Positions 1 through 8,002 of a stretch of 48,924 nucleotides of DNA are shown here, in pieces. The stretch's first letter is position 1. Each line of letters opens with the position of its first letter. The DNA is taken from positions 1-48,924 of IMG/VR virus record IMGVR_UViG_3300048064_000724; one strand, written 5' to 3'. Position numbers and translations under genes: made by a program. The notes under the pieces were generated by a model, which was given only the letters and a program-made list of their open reading frames with translations, was not told where the DNA came from and did not search any database. The stretch comes from a virus.

Positions 1-1182
1 GTAGTATCTGATGGGTTTATGCAAAAGATCGAGGCTGGAGATAAAGAAGCTCGTAAAAGATGGGCCGCTGTGATTAGAAAAAGAAGAGCAACGGGAGAAC
101 CTTATATAATGTTTAAGGGTAATATCAATAGAATGAATCCAGATGCATATAAACAAAATGGTTTAAAGGTTTATATGACTAACATCTGTTCTGAGATTAC
201 TTTACACACTGATGAAAATCATTCATTCGTATGTTGTTTATCTTCTGTGAATCTTAAAAGATACGAAGAATGGAAAGATACTGATTTAATCTATACCGCA
301 ACTTACTTTTTAGATGGAGTTCTTCAGGAGTTTATTCATAGAGCTAAATATATGAGAGGCTTTGAGAATGCAGTTAGATCTGCAGAAAAGGGAAGAGCAT
401 TAGGCCTTGGAGTCTTAGGATGGCATACATATTTGCAAGATAGAAATATTCCATTTGACTCATTGTCTGCACAATTTGAAACTAGAAAAATATTTTCACA
501 AATTAAAGTAGAAAGTGAAAGAGCAAGTAGAGACTTAGCTACAGAGTTTGGAGAACCGCTATGGTGTGTAGGAACTGGAACGAGAAACACACACTTAAGA
601 GCAATTGCTCCTACGGTTTCTAATTCTAAATTAGCAGGAAATGTTTCACCAGGCATTGAACCATGGGCCGCAAATGTATTTACTGAACAAACTGCAAAAG
701 GAACTTTTATCAGAAAGAACCCTGCACTAGAAGATATGTTAACTAAGATTAAGCAAAATAAGAAAACAGTATGGGACAAAATATTAGAAGATGGAGGCTC
801 TGTTCAAGGTGTTGATATATTAGATGAATATTGGGTAAAAGAAGGAAGTAATGATGCTCCAATTAAACAGTCTGCTTATGATAAATTAATAGGTCATGAG
901 AAAGATCTTTATATTTCAGTTAAAGATGTGTTTAGAACATTTAAGGAAATTAATCAGATGGAATTAGTAAAACAGGCGGGAGTTAGACAGCAATATGTAG
1001 ATCAAGCAGTTTCTTTAAACTTGGCATTTCCTACTCAAGCAGAACCTAAGTATATTAACCAGGTTCATTTAGAAGCTTACAAACAGGGAATAAAAACACT
1101 CTATTATATGAGAACTGAATCAGTATTAAGAGGAGATATTGCGCAGCGAGCGATGGATGATTGTTTAGCATGTGACGGATAA
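1..1182 (+). CDS. nrdA: Ribonucleoside-diphosphate reductase large subunit, C-terminal part (gene cut by window start)
   Basis: Class I ribonucleotide reductase large subunit, which makes dNDPs from NDPs for phage DNA synthesis. The reading frame is open from base 1, so the N-terminal part lies outside the window and the ATG at 19 is internal. Visible family features are the active-site stretch TNICSEITL (counterpart of the NLCxEI loop with the radical cysteine and glutamate), the second redox cysteine region FVCCLSSVNL, the SPGIEPWAANVF stretch, and a C-terminal CLAC pair that would relay electrons from thioredoxin or glutaredoxin. The product ends just before a structured RNA with a terminator, so it is probably the last gene of its operon. 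The small subunit NrdB is not in this window. Assignment is firm; class Ia versus Ib was not resolved. Confidence 0.95.
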   Translation, partial: VVSDGFMQKIEAGDKEARKRWAAVIRKRRATGEPYIMFKGNINRMNPDAYKQNGLKVYMTNICSEITLHTDENHSFVCCLSSVNLKRYEEWKDTDLIYTATYFLDGVLQEFIHRAKYMRGFENAVRSAEKGRALGLGVLGWHTYLQDRNIPFDSLSAQFETRKIFSQIKVESERASRDLATEFGEPLWCVGTGTRNTHLRAIAPTVSNSKLAGNVSPGIEPWAANVFTEQTAKGTFIRKNPALEDMLTKIKQNKKTVWDKILEDGGSVQGVDILDEYWVKEGSNDAPIKQSAYDKLIGHEKDLYISVKDVFRTFKEINQMELVKQAGVRQQYVDQAVSLNLAFPTQAEPKYINQVHLEAYKQGIKTLYYMRTESVLRGDIAQRAMDDCLACDG

Positions 1183-1183
1183 A

Positions 1184-1270
1184 GGTGTGGTTTGAAGACC
1201 ACGTCTTAGGGCCGAGATAGTTCTCGGATTTTAGAAGCCAGGAGTTCGCTACTTCCTGGCTTCGTTTTTT
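1184..1270 (+). ncRNA. Three-hairpin RNA ending in a terminator, 3' of nrdA
   Basis: Three hairpins follow the nrdA stop codon: GTGGT/ACCAC at 1187-1191/1198-1202 with a TGAA-type loop, CCGAGA/TCTCGG at 1212-1217/1222-1227, and GAAGCCAGGA/TCCTGGCTTC at 1234-1243/1254-1263 followed by TTTTTT. The last is an intrinsic terminator. The first two are GC-rich compared with the surroundings and have no coding potential that I can see. It may be a structured 3' UTR or a small RNA processed from the nrdA transcript. I do not recognise an RNA family. Confidence 0.4.
1234..1270 (+). terminator. Intrinsic terminator after nrdA
   Basis: Perfect 10-bp stem GAAGCCAGGA/TCCTGGCTTC (1234-1243 and 1254-1263) followed directly by a run of T to 1270. 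It separates nrdA from the clamp/polymerase operon, whose candidate promoter begins at 1275. Confidence 0.85.
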
Positions 1271-1274
1271 ACTG

Positions 1275-1301
1275 AAACAATTTATGATTTTTGTGTAGAA
1301 T
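1275..1301 (+). promoter_or_regulatory. AAAC-N17-TAGAAT promoter for the clamp gene
   Basis: AAAC at 1275-1278 (preceded by G), 17 bases, then G and TAGAAT at 1296-1301. The sliding clamp ATG is 26 bases downstream, and the element sits immediately after a terminator. It belongs to a ten-member class in this window. Confidence 0.55.
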
Positions 1302-1327
1302 AATAAACAAATAAAAATTATACATTC

Positions 1328-2083
1328 ATGAAAATTTCAATCAGTAAGGTCGATTCAAACAACTTCATCGGCTTCGTAAATAGACTTAAAGTAATTGATT
1401 CTTTTGTCTATTTTAAATTAAAGGATGGCGTAGTACAAGCATCAGCTTACTTGCCACAAAGAGATGCAGTTAAGCATCACAGAATGCCAATTGCCCAAGT
1501 ATTTCAATTAGAAGACGATGCTATTAAAACAGAAAAAGAATTAAAGATAGCATTCTTTGACGCTTCTAAAATTACAGATGCATTTAAGCAGTTTGACTAT
1601 GACGCAATTTCTGCAGAAATAGAATTTGTAGAAAACGAAGAAGATTGTGTAGCAACTACATTTAAAATCTTTAATGACGAATTAGAAATCACATTAGCAT
1701 GTTCTGAGCCATCATTAGGATATAAAGACCTTACGGATTCTCAAATTCAAGGCATTTTTAACACTGAAGCGTCTACTTTCAAGTTTGACTTAGACTATAC
1801 TTCACTTGCCAAAGTGAGAAACTTATTCTCATTAGATAAAGAAGAAACATTCTCAATCAATGCAAATGGAAATGGAGTTAAATTATTAGGTAAAACTTAT
1901 AATATGCTAGTAACACCTGATTATGATGGTGATTCAGGAACTAATGTAACTCTTTTCAAAAAATACCTAAATCTTTTAGATAAAGAAGATTATACGGCGC
2001 ATGTCTTAGACAATAGAGTTGTTCTAAGATCTAATGACTCTGAAACCCTATTAACTATTGCAACTTGTCAAACTGCGGAGTAA
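1328..2083 (+). CDS. 45: Sliding clamp (T4 gp45-like)
   Basis: Probable DNA polymerase processivity clamp, 251 aa against about 228 in T4. I see the two-domain layout of T4-type clamps: a first-half motif FFDASKITDAFKQF resembling the YDLNxFLxxL segment, a second-half FDLDYTSLAKVRNLFSL segment, and a C-terminal strand pair ending in TLLTIATC. In T4 the trimeric clamp tethers the polymerase and also activates late transcription with gp33 and gp55. The polymerase C-half follows after three bases, so the two are surely co-transcribed, from the AAAC-N17-TAGAAT element at 1275. There is no Shine-Dalgarno. Sequence identity to T4 is low, so the call rests on pattern plus context. Confidence 0.72.
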   Translation: MKISISKVDSNNFIGFVNRLKVIDSFVYFKLKDGVVQASAYLPQRDAVKHHRMPIAQVFQLEDDAIKTEKELKIAFFDASKITDAFKQFDYDAISAEIEFVENEEDCVATTFKIFNDELEITLACSEPSLGYKDLTDSQIQGIFNTEASTFKFDLDYTSLAKVRNLFSLDKEETFSINANGNGVKLLGKTYNMLVTPDYDGDSGTNVTLFKKYLNLLDKEDYTAHVLDNRVVLRSNDSETLLTIATCQTAE

Positions 2084-2086
2084 TAG

Positions 2087-3283
2087 ATGGATATAAACAC
2101 ACTGATTAACAAGCCCGAAGATGACCTTACTAGGGATGAAATGCAAATCTTGGCGGACCATTATCAAACAATGTCCGCCAAGTATACTGCATACGAGCAA
2201 GCTGTAAAAGTAACGCTTAACTCTATCTATGGCGCATTTGGTAATAAGTGGTTCCACTTCTTCAATATTGATATTGCTGAATCAATTACACTTCAAGGTC
2301 AAAATGCAATCTTATATTCTGAAAAGATTTTAAATAAGTATTTTCAAGAGTTTTGGCCGAAAGATAGTAAGGTTCATGAACACTTTAACATTTCTATTAA
2401 AAATAAACTTGTAAGACCTTCTGTAGTTTATATCGATACAGATTCATGCTATGTGCAGTTTGAAGAAATGTATGAATCTATCGAATGGCATGGTGAACAG
2501 ATGCCTATTGATAAATTCATCATGGAACTATATAATTTTAGACTTAAAGATTATATTACAGGTGCCATGAAAAAATACGCAGAAGCCACGAACACAGATA
2601 ACTTCTTGTTTTTCGAATTAGAAACTATAGCGTATTCTGGAATTTGGTTAGCTAAGAAAAAGTATTTACAGGATATTGCATGGGAAGATAAATTAGAAAT
2701 AGATGACAGATACCCTTCTCTTAAGAAAATTAAGACAATCGGATTTGATACTATTCAGTCTTCCACTCCTACACTTGCGAGAAAGCATTTAACCGAAGCT
2801 CTCAAATTAATTCTTTCTGAGAAACCAACCGCTGACATGTTAAGTAGATTAGTTTCTTTTTTGAAAACTGCAAAGAAAGAGTTTAAAATGGCTAACGTTG
2901 ACGAAATATCTTTTAATAAAAGAACAAATAACATTGAAAAATATATCGTAGACGACACCATAGAATTTCAATATGGATTAAAATGTCCTCCAAATGTTAA
3001 AGCAGCAGGATTTTATAATTTCTTAATGAATCAGAATCCTAAGTATAAGAACAAGTATAAAATGATAGGTAATGGTGAAAAACTAAAACTATATCATTGT
3101 AACCATAATGTATGTGAAATGTATGCATATCAGCCGGGTGCTCATCCGTATGAGATTGCTCCACAAGTAGATTATGAAACTCAATTTGAAAAATCTGTAA
3201 TAGATCCGATTAATAGAGTTTTAACTTCAGTGGGTCTTCAAAGACTAAATAGAAACTTAATTTACTCTACGTCATTATTCTAA
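2087..3283 (+). CDS. 43: DNA polymerase, C-terminal half (split family B polymerase, gp43-like)
   Basis: Palm and thumb part of a family B replicative polymerase. Motif B (K41, N45-S-x-Y48-G) is in KVTLNSIYGAFGN, motif C is the catalytic DTDS at residues 117-120, and a KKKY motif follows. The 3'-5' exonuclease domain and motif A are absent. The ORF begins about 40 residues before motif B with a normal ATG three bases after the clamp gene, so this is a separate polypeptide of 398 aa rather than a truncated pseudogene. The N-terminal half must be encoded outside this window. Split gp43 is known from some T4-like Aeromonas phages. The C-terminus ends in STSLF, a candidate clamp-binding tail. Confidence 0.93.
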   Translation: MDINTLINKPEDDLTRDEMQILADHYQTMSAKYTAYEQAVKVTLNSIYGAFGNKWFHFFNIDIAESITLQGQNAILYSEKILNKYFQEFWPKDSKVHEHFNISIKNKLVRPSVVYIDTDSCYVQFEEMYESIEWHGEQMPIDKFIMELYNFRLKDYITGAMKKYAEATNTDNFLFFELETIAYSGIWLAKKKYLQDIAWEDKLEIDDRYPSLKKIKTIGFDTIQSSTPTLARKHLTEALKLILSEKPTADMLSRLVSFLKTAKKEFKMANVDEISFNKRTNNIEKYIVDDTIEFQYGLKCPPNVKAAGFYNFLMNQNPKYKNKYKMIGNGEKLKLYHCNHNVCEMYAYQPGAHPYEIAPQVDYETQFEKSVIDPINRVLTSVGLQRLNRNLIYSTSLF

Positions 3284-3294
3284 AAATAAACAAA

Positions 3295-3480
3295 ATGAAT
3301 TTTAAAAGTAAAATAATAGAATTAGTAAAAACAAACCCCAATAATTACGAACTAGGGGATAAGATTAGAAAACTAATTTGGCCGGAAGTTATCAAAGAAC
3401 TTGAAGCAGATAAAAAAGATAAAAATCAAATTAGTATATTTGACGAAATAAAAGAAAGAGAAAATGCTAGATCCAACTAA
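3295..3480 (+). CDS. Small hypothetical protein, 61 aa
   Basis: Charged, helical 61-residue protein of unknown function lying between the polymerase and uvsX. It overlaps the next gene by 17 bases, which supports both as translated genes of one operon. The leader AAAATAAACAAA before the ATG is the A-rich type used throughout the window. It contains QISIFDEI, which resembles a clamp-binding QxxIF-type peptide, but that is only a suggestion. Confidence 0.6.
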   Translation: MNFKSKIIELVKTNPNNYELGDKIRKLIWPEVIKELEADKKDKNQISIFDEIKERENARSN

Positions 3481-3652
3481 ACTTAATGAAGAACAACAAG
3501 CCTTTGTTGTAAAATATAAAGTTATTTACGATAAGTTAATTTCTCTACAAGATAAAATGGATTCTTTAAAGAAAGAATCCGATGTTCTAATAAAAGAACT
3601 CGAAACATTAAGAAAACAAGAAAAAAAATTATTCAAAGATGGCAAAAAATAA
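3464..3652 (+). CDS. Small coiled-coil protein, 62 aa
   Basis: Short protein with an almost continuous heptad-like pattern from about residue 20 (KLISLQDKMDSLKKES and on) and a lysine-rich end. It overlaps the upstream 61-aa gene by 17 bases and uvsX by 14 bases. Function unknown. The position beside uvsX makes a recombination-accessory role conceivable, but I see no UvsY resemblance. Confidence 0.6.
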   Translation: MLDPTKLNEEQQAFVVKYKVIYDKLISLQDKMDSLKKESDVLIKELETLRKQEKKLFKDGKK

Positions 3653-4748
3653 AGATTTTACATTTGACGATTTAAATAGCGAATTAGCTAATATAAATCC
3701 TTTAGGTTCTATTATGGAAAGTTCCAACTTTTCAGAAGTAACAGATTGGATTCACACAGGAAACTACCACTTAAACGCATGCGTATCAGGTTCATTGTTT
3801 AAGGGATGGCCCAATAATAGATCATCTTCTATTGCAGGTCCTTCAGGAACTGGTAAAACCTTTTTAATGCTAAACACTGTAAGAGAAGCTATTGATAAAG
3901 GTTATAGCGTAATTTACTATGACTCAGAAGCAGCAGTTGATAAAGAGCAAATGGAAAAGTTCGGAATTGATACTTCTAAGGTAAATTATCAACCAACTAA
4001 CACTGTTCAAGATTTTAGAACTTCTGTAACTACGATTACTAAGAAAATGCAAGAAGCTAAAAGAGCCGGTGGAGAAGTTCCTAAGGTAATGATTATTTTA
4101 GATTCAGCCGGTAACCTAGCAACTGCGAAAGAAATAGCAGATGCAGCGAGCGGTTCTGATAAATCAGATATGACTAGATCTAAGGTTTTAAAATCTATCT
4201 TTAGAATTATAATGACCCCATTAGCAGATCTTAAAATACCTTTCTTATTTACAAACCACACATACCAATCTCAATCCTTTATTCCAATGCAAATCGCAGG
4301 AGGTGGAACAGGACCGCAGTATGCAGCATCAATTGTATTGATGTTAAATAAGGCGCAATTAAAAGACGGAGCAGAAAAGGTAGGTATCATAGTTACTGCT
4401 AAGCCAGATAAAAATAGATTTGCAAAACCACATCCTATTAAGTTTCACTTAAACTTTACAGAAGGTATGAATCCTTATGTTGGATTAGAACAATACGCAA
4501 CATGGGATATATGTGGAATCACAAGAGGAAATATCGTAAAAGGAGAAAAGATTCCAAAGGCAACGGCAAGAACATGGATATGTAAACACCTAGACCATAC
4601 AGTTGCAAACAAAGATTTCTTTTCAGATCTAGTATTTACGCAAGAAGTCTTAGAGCAAATTGAAGCTCACATTCAACCAATATTTAACTACAATACTGAG
4701 ATTTCTCAAATCGATGTTGAAGAAATGTTAGAAGACAGTGAAGCATAA
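3639..4748 (+). CDS. uvsX: UvsX, RecA-like recombinase
   Basis: Strand-exchange ATPase of recombination-dependent replication; it forms filaments on ssDNA. Walker A GPSGTGKT is at residues 67-74 and the Walker B strand KVMIILDSAGN has its aspartate at about 155. The 369-aa length is close to T4 UvsX (about 390), and FLFTNHTYQ matches the RecA core strand before loop 2. The acidic C-terminus (EEMLEDSEA) is typical of UvsX. It overlaps the upstream coiled-coil ORF and shares TAATG with the downstream gene, so it is translationally coupled. Assignment firm. Confidence 0.95.
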   Translation: MAKNKDFTFDDLNSELANINPLGSIMESSNFSEVTDWIHTGNYHLNACVSGSLFKGWPNNRSSSIAGPSGTGKTFLMLNTVREAIDKGYSVIYYDSEAAVDKEQMEKFGIDTSKVNYQPTNTVQDFRTSVTTITKKMQEAKRAGGEVPKVMIILDSAGNLATAKEIADAASGSDKSDMTRSKVLKSIFRIIMTPLADLKIPFLFTNHTYQSQSFIPMQIAGGGTGPQYAASIVLMLNKAQLKDGAEKVGIIVTAKPDKNRFAKPHPIKFHLNFTEGMNPYVGLEQYATWDICGITRGNIVKGEKIPKATARTWICKHLDHTVANKDFFSDLVFTQEVLEQIEAHIQPIFNYNTEISQIDVEEMLEDSEA

Positions 4749-5059
4749 TGGAGTTAAATATAAACAAGATAGATGAGGATAAGTTGCCTATAAAATATGT
4801 ATTAGGTATTCAAGAAGAGCTCGAATCTTTTCCAGATGCATTTGACATATTACATATATTTATTACAAGGGCGGTAAGGCAACCTGATAGACAAAAGGCA
4901 AGTTTTACTAAACATGCTCTTAAAAAATATTTTGCAAAAGGAAAAGACGAGAATATAGAAAAAGGATTAGAAGAAGCAATAGGAATGGGTCTTATAGAAC
5001 AGACCAATGAAAACGAAGGAAAGGAAGCATATAAAATAAAAATAAATCCTTTCCTATAA
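4748..5059 (+). CDS. Hypothetical protein, 103 aa, between uvsX and helicase
   Basis: The start overlaps the uvsX stop (TAATG). The sequence looks like a small winged-helix domain: helices around residues 17-40 and 50-80, then GMGLIEQTNENEGKEAYKIKI as a possible hairpin wing. Its place between the recombinase and the replicative helicase suggests a replication-accessory role such as helicase loading, but I do not recognise the family and it does not resemble T4 gp59 or UvsY. Confidence 0.6.
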   Translation: MELNINKIDEDKLPIKYVLGIQEELESFPDAFDILHIFITRAVRQPDRQKASFTKHALKKYFAKGKDENIEKGLEEAIGMGLIEQTNENEGKEAYKIKINPFL

Positions 5060-5122
5060 TGATTATCCAAATCAAAAAAACAAAAAAAGAATTAACAGTA
5101 GAATAACTATAAAAAAACAAAT

Positions 5123-6436
5123 ATGAAGTTTGGACCCGATTTTGAAAAAATATTCTTTAAGTTATCTCTACAAAAACCTAAATATTTAGGCAATATTAAG
5201 AGAGGATTTTATACCTCTGAAGATATAGACTTAATTCATTTTTTAACCACTAAATTCTACGATAAGTTTCACGAAACTCCAACTAATGAGCAAATGAAAC
5301 TACTTATCAAAAATGATAAGATAGCTGGAAAAGTAGAAGAATCAATAGTAGATATAGTATATGACGTAGACCTAGATCAATATGATGAAGAATGGTTAAC
5401 TTCTACTGCAGAAGCATGGATAAAATGGCGTAATTTTGATAACACTCTTATCGATACAATAGAGTATATCAAAACTACCGAAGTAACACCGGATAATGCA
5501 GACTCGATCATCTCTAAGGTTAAAACTTTAATTAATGATAGAAACTCAATCGTATTTAATTCTGATCTTGGATTAGACTTCTTTAAACCCGAAGACCACT
5601 CTTTTGAAGATGCTGAAAAGGTTTCCACAGGATATAATTTTTTAGATAGAGCCCTTAACGGAGGATACGATAAAGATGGATCTTTAGTAGTTTATGTAGG
5701 TGAACAGAACATCGGTAAATCGATTTATCTTGCAAATGATGCAGCAAACTTTGTTAAGATGGGAACTAACACTGCAGTTATAACAGCGGAAATGTCAGCT
5801 CCTAAATTTATGAAAAGAATAGGTTCTAATTTATTAGGAATTGATATATCTGATTACGAAGAAAAATCTAAGAACGCAGATTTAATTAAAAGAAAGTTAG
5901 AAACAGTAGGAGACGGATTTACCCCACCTGGTCAATTATTTGTTAAACAATTTCCAACTTCACAGGCGACGGTCCCAGATATTGAAGCCTATTTAAAACA
6001 AATTGAAGAAGAAAGAAAAATAAAATTAGGAGCAGTTGTTATTGACTACATCAACATTCTTTCTAATTTTAGAAATCCTAATTCTGAAAATACCTATTTA
6101 AAGATCAAGCAGATAGCAGAAGATCTTAGAGCAATGGGCGTAAGAAACGGTTGGTTAATCGTAACGGCTACTCAAATTACAAGAAACGGATATAACTCTA
6201 GTGATATCACAATGACAGACGTTGCAGAATCAGCTGGTCTTTCACATACAGCAGATATCATGTTAGGTATTATTCAAGATGATATCATGAGAGCTAGCTA
6301 CGAGTATTGGCTCAAAATACTCAAAATAAGAGACGGTGAAGGTAGAGGTTCTAAATGTAAATTAGGCATTAACTATAATTACATGAGGCTTACTGAAACT
6401 GACGAAGTTACTAATTCTAATATACACAGTTTATAA
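5123..6436 (+). CDS. 41: Replicative DNA helicase (gp41, DnaB-like)
   Basis: Hexameric 5'-3' helicase that unwinds the fork and partners with a primase. RecA-fold motor: Walker A GEQNIGKS at residues 193-200, catalytic glutamate in TAEMS (about 223), Walker B AVVIDYINIL with aspartate at about 308, and a ATQITR sensor stretch. The N-terminal 150 residues form the helical domain usual in DnaB-type helicases. At 437 aa it is slightly shorter than T4 gp41 (475). Family membership is clear. Confidence 0.93.
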   Translation: MKFGPDFEKIFFKLSLQKPKYLGNIKRGFYTSEDIDLIHFLTTKFYDKFHETPTNEQMKLLIKNDKIAGKVEESIVDIVYDVDLDQYDEEWLTSTAEAWIKWRNFDNTLIDTIEYIKTTEVTPDNADSIISKVKTLINDRNSIVFNSDLGLDFFKPEDHSFEDAEKVSTGYNFLDRALNGGYDKDGSLVVYVGEQNIGKSIYLANDAANFVKMGTNTAVITAEMSAPKFMKRIGSNLLGIDISDYEEKSKNADLIKRKLETVGDGFTPPGQLFVKQFPTSQATVPDIEAYLKQIEEERKIKLGAVVIDYINILSNFRNPNSENTYLKIKQIAEDLRAMGVRNGWLIVTATQITRNGYNSSDITMTDVAESAGLSHTADIMLGIIQDDIMRASYEYWLKILKIRDGEGRGSKCKLGINYNYMRLTETDEVTNSNIHSL

Positions 6437-6437
6437 T

Positions 6438-6884
6438 ATGAGAACAAAAAGAGATAAAATATTTGACAATACTTTCGAAGATGGTGGTGACTTTGAGTTA
6501 AACGGATCGATTTCATTTAATCTTAATCCACAGTACACTGATAATAGGGATGAAGAAGAAAAAATAGAAAGCGAGCAAATTAGAAATAAAATTCACGAAC
6601 TAATTACTAATTCTAGATTTAAAAAATTTAATGAAATAGATGAATTTCAACAAATAACTAAATTAAGAAAATTAGATATTAATGAAGTTTACGGGTTTAT
6701 GTATGATGAGCTACACGACAGATATTCTATAATTGATCTTTTTTCAGAATTATGTGACTACTTTAACATTAATCCAACCAAATTCTATTCTTCATTAAGT
6801 AACAAATATAAAGAAGACCTCATTCAAGAACTTGATAAAAAGACTAACGTCCTACAAAGAAAGAATATAAATAAACTTTTTTAA
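6438..6884 (+). CDS. Hypothetical protein, possible gp33-like late transcription coactivator
   Basis: 148 aa with an acidic, low-complexity first 50 residues and a helical C-terminal region. The segment YSIIDLFSELCDYFNINPTK and the following K/E-rich helix parallel the T4 gp33 core (SYLEATTAFLEENSIPETQFAKF and on). The C-terminus NINKLF is hydrophobic like the clamp-binding tail of gp33, and the polymerase (STSLF) and RNase H (LNELF) end similarly. If right, it would bridge the clamp and RNA polymerase at late promoters. The match is by eye and weak; it lies two bases after the helicase gene and two before gp47. Confidence 0.35.
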   Translation: MRTKRDKIFDNTFEDGGDFELNGSISFNLNPQYTDNRDEEEKIESEQIRNKIHELITNSRFKKFNEIDEFQQITKLRKLDINEVYGFMYDELHDRYSIIDLFSELCDYFNINPTKFYSSLSNKYKEDLIQELDKKTNVLQRKNINKLF

Positions 6885-6886
6885 TT

Positions 6887-8002
6887 ATGATTGAGCCTAA
6901 GGTATTAGAGAAACCAGTAAATAGAATCTGGATTCTCGGAGACATGCACCTTGGAGTTCGTTCTAATTCTCTTGAATGGTTAGAAATTCAAAAGGATTTT
7001 TACGAAAACCAATTTATTCCAACTTTAAAAAGAGATGTTAAACCCGGGGATATTTTAGTTCAGGTTGGAGATGCATTCGATAATAGACAAAGTATAAATC
7101 TAAGAGTTCTTCACTATGCAGTAGATCTTTTCGAAAGATTAGGTGAAATTTTACCCGTTCATGTTATATGCGGTAATCATGATATATGGGCTAAAAAATC
7201 AAATGAAGTAAGTTCTATTGATTCTTTAAAATGGATTCCAAATGTAGCAGTATATAAAGAACCTAAGGAATTTAATTGGGGTGGAAAGAAAGTTTTATTA
7301 ATGCCGTGGAGAAGAGATTCTGCACATGAGGCAGAAACCCTAGCGCAGTTCCCTAATTCTCAAATTGTATTTTGCCATTCAGAGGTTTCGGGAGTTTCTT
7401 TAAATTCTAAAGTAAAAAATCACCACGGAACAGATACAGTTTCATATAAGAATTATGATGCCGTTTATTCTGGACATATTCATTATAGACAAACTAAAGG
7501 AAAATTAAGATTAGTAGGAACACCGTATGAATTAACACGCTCTGATTCTGGCAATACAAAGGGATTTGATATGGTTGATCTAGGAACAATGGAAGAGACT
7601 TTCTATGAGAATACTATATCACCAAAGTTTGTAAAATACTATCTCACAGGTCTTTACAATGTTCCTCTAGGTGAATTTAAAGATAAGATTAGAAATAACT
7701 TCGTAGATTTATACGTTCCTTCTAACATTGCAACTACAAGTGCACTTTCTAGATTAATAAACAAAATACAAAAAATAGGTAGAAAAATAGAACCTAACAT
7801 ATATGAGCAAGATTCTTTCTTAGATAAAGATTTGTATGATATGGATGAAATAGAAGATCTCTATAAAAATTACAATATCTTGCACCTATGTAACACATAC
7901 GTTGATGGTTTACCACATGATGACGAAACAAGAGAAAGAGTCAAAGAAAGTTTAAAGAACCTACACGATAAGTGTGCATATAATTATGACAACGAAGTAT
8001 GA
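6887..8002 (+). CDS. 47: Recombination nuclease subunit gp47 (Mre11-like)
   Basis: Mre11/SbcD-type phosphoesterase that with gp46 processes DNA ends for recombination-dependent replication. Metal-binding motifs occur in order: GDMH at 18-21, GDAFD at 61-65, GNHD at 96-99, FCHSE near 163 and SGHIH near 195. Length 371 aa versus about 340 in T4. The stop overlaps the gp46 start (ATGA, four bases), giving coupled translation of the two subunits. Assignment firm. Confidence 0.95.
   Translation: MIEPKVLEKPVNRIWILGDMHLGVRSNSLEWLEIQKDFYENQFIPTLKRDVKPGDILVQVGDAFDNRQSINLRVLHYAVDLFERLGEILPVHVICGNHDIWAKKSNEVSSIDSLKWIPNVAVYKEPKEFNWGGKKVLLMPWRRDSAHEAETLAQFPNSQIVFCHSEVSGVSLNSKVKNHHGTDTVSYKNYDAVYSGHIHYRQTKGKLRLVGTPYELTRSDSGNTKGFDMVDLGTMEETFYENTISPKFVKYYLTGLYNVPLGEFKDKIRNNFVDLYVPSNIATTSALSRLINKIQKIGRKIEPNIYEQDSFLDKDLYDMDEIEDLYKNYNILHLCNTYVDGLPHDDETRERVKESLKNLHDKCAYNYDNEV

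Noticed and set aside
336-779. 147-aa minus-strand frame
   Set aside because: Overlaps the conserved ribonucleotide reductase coding sequence; no evidence of its own.
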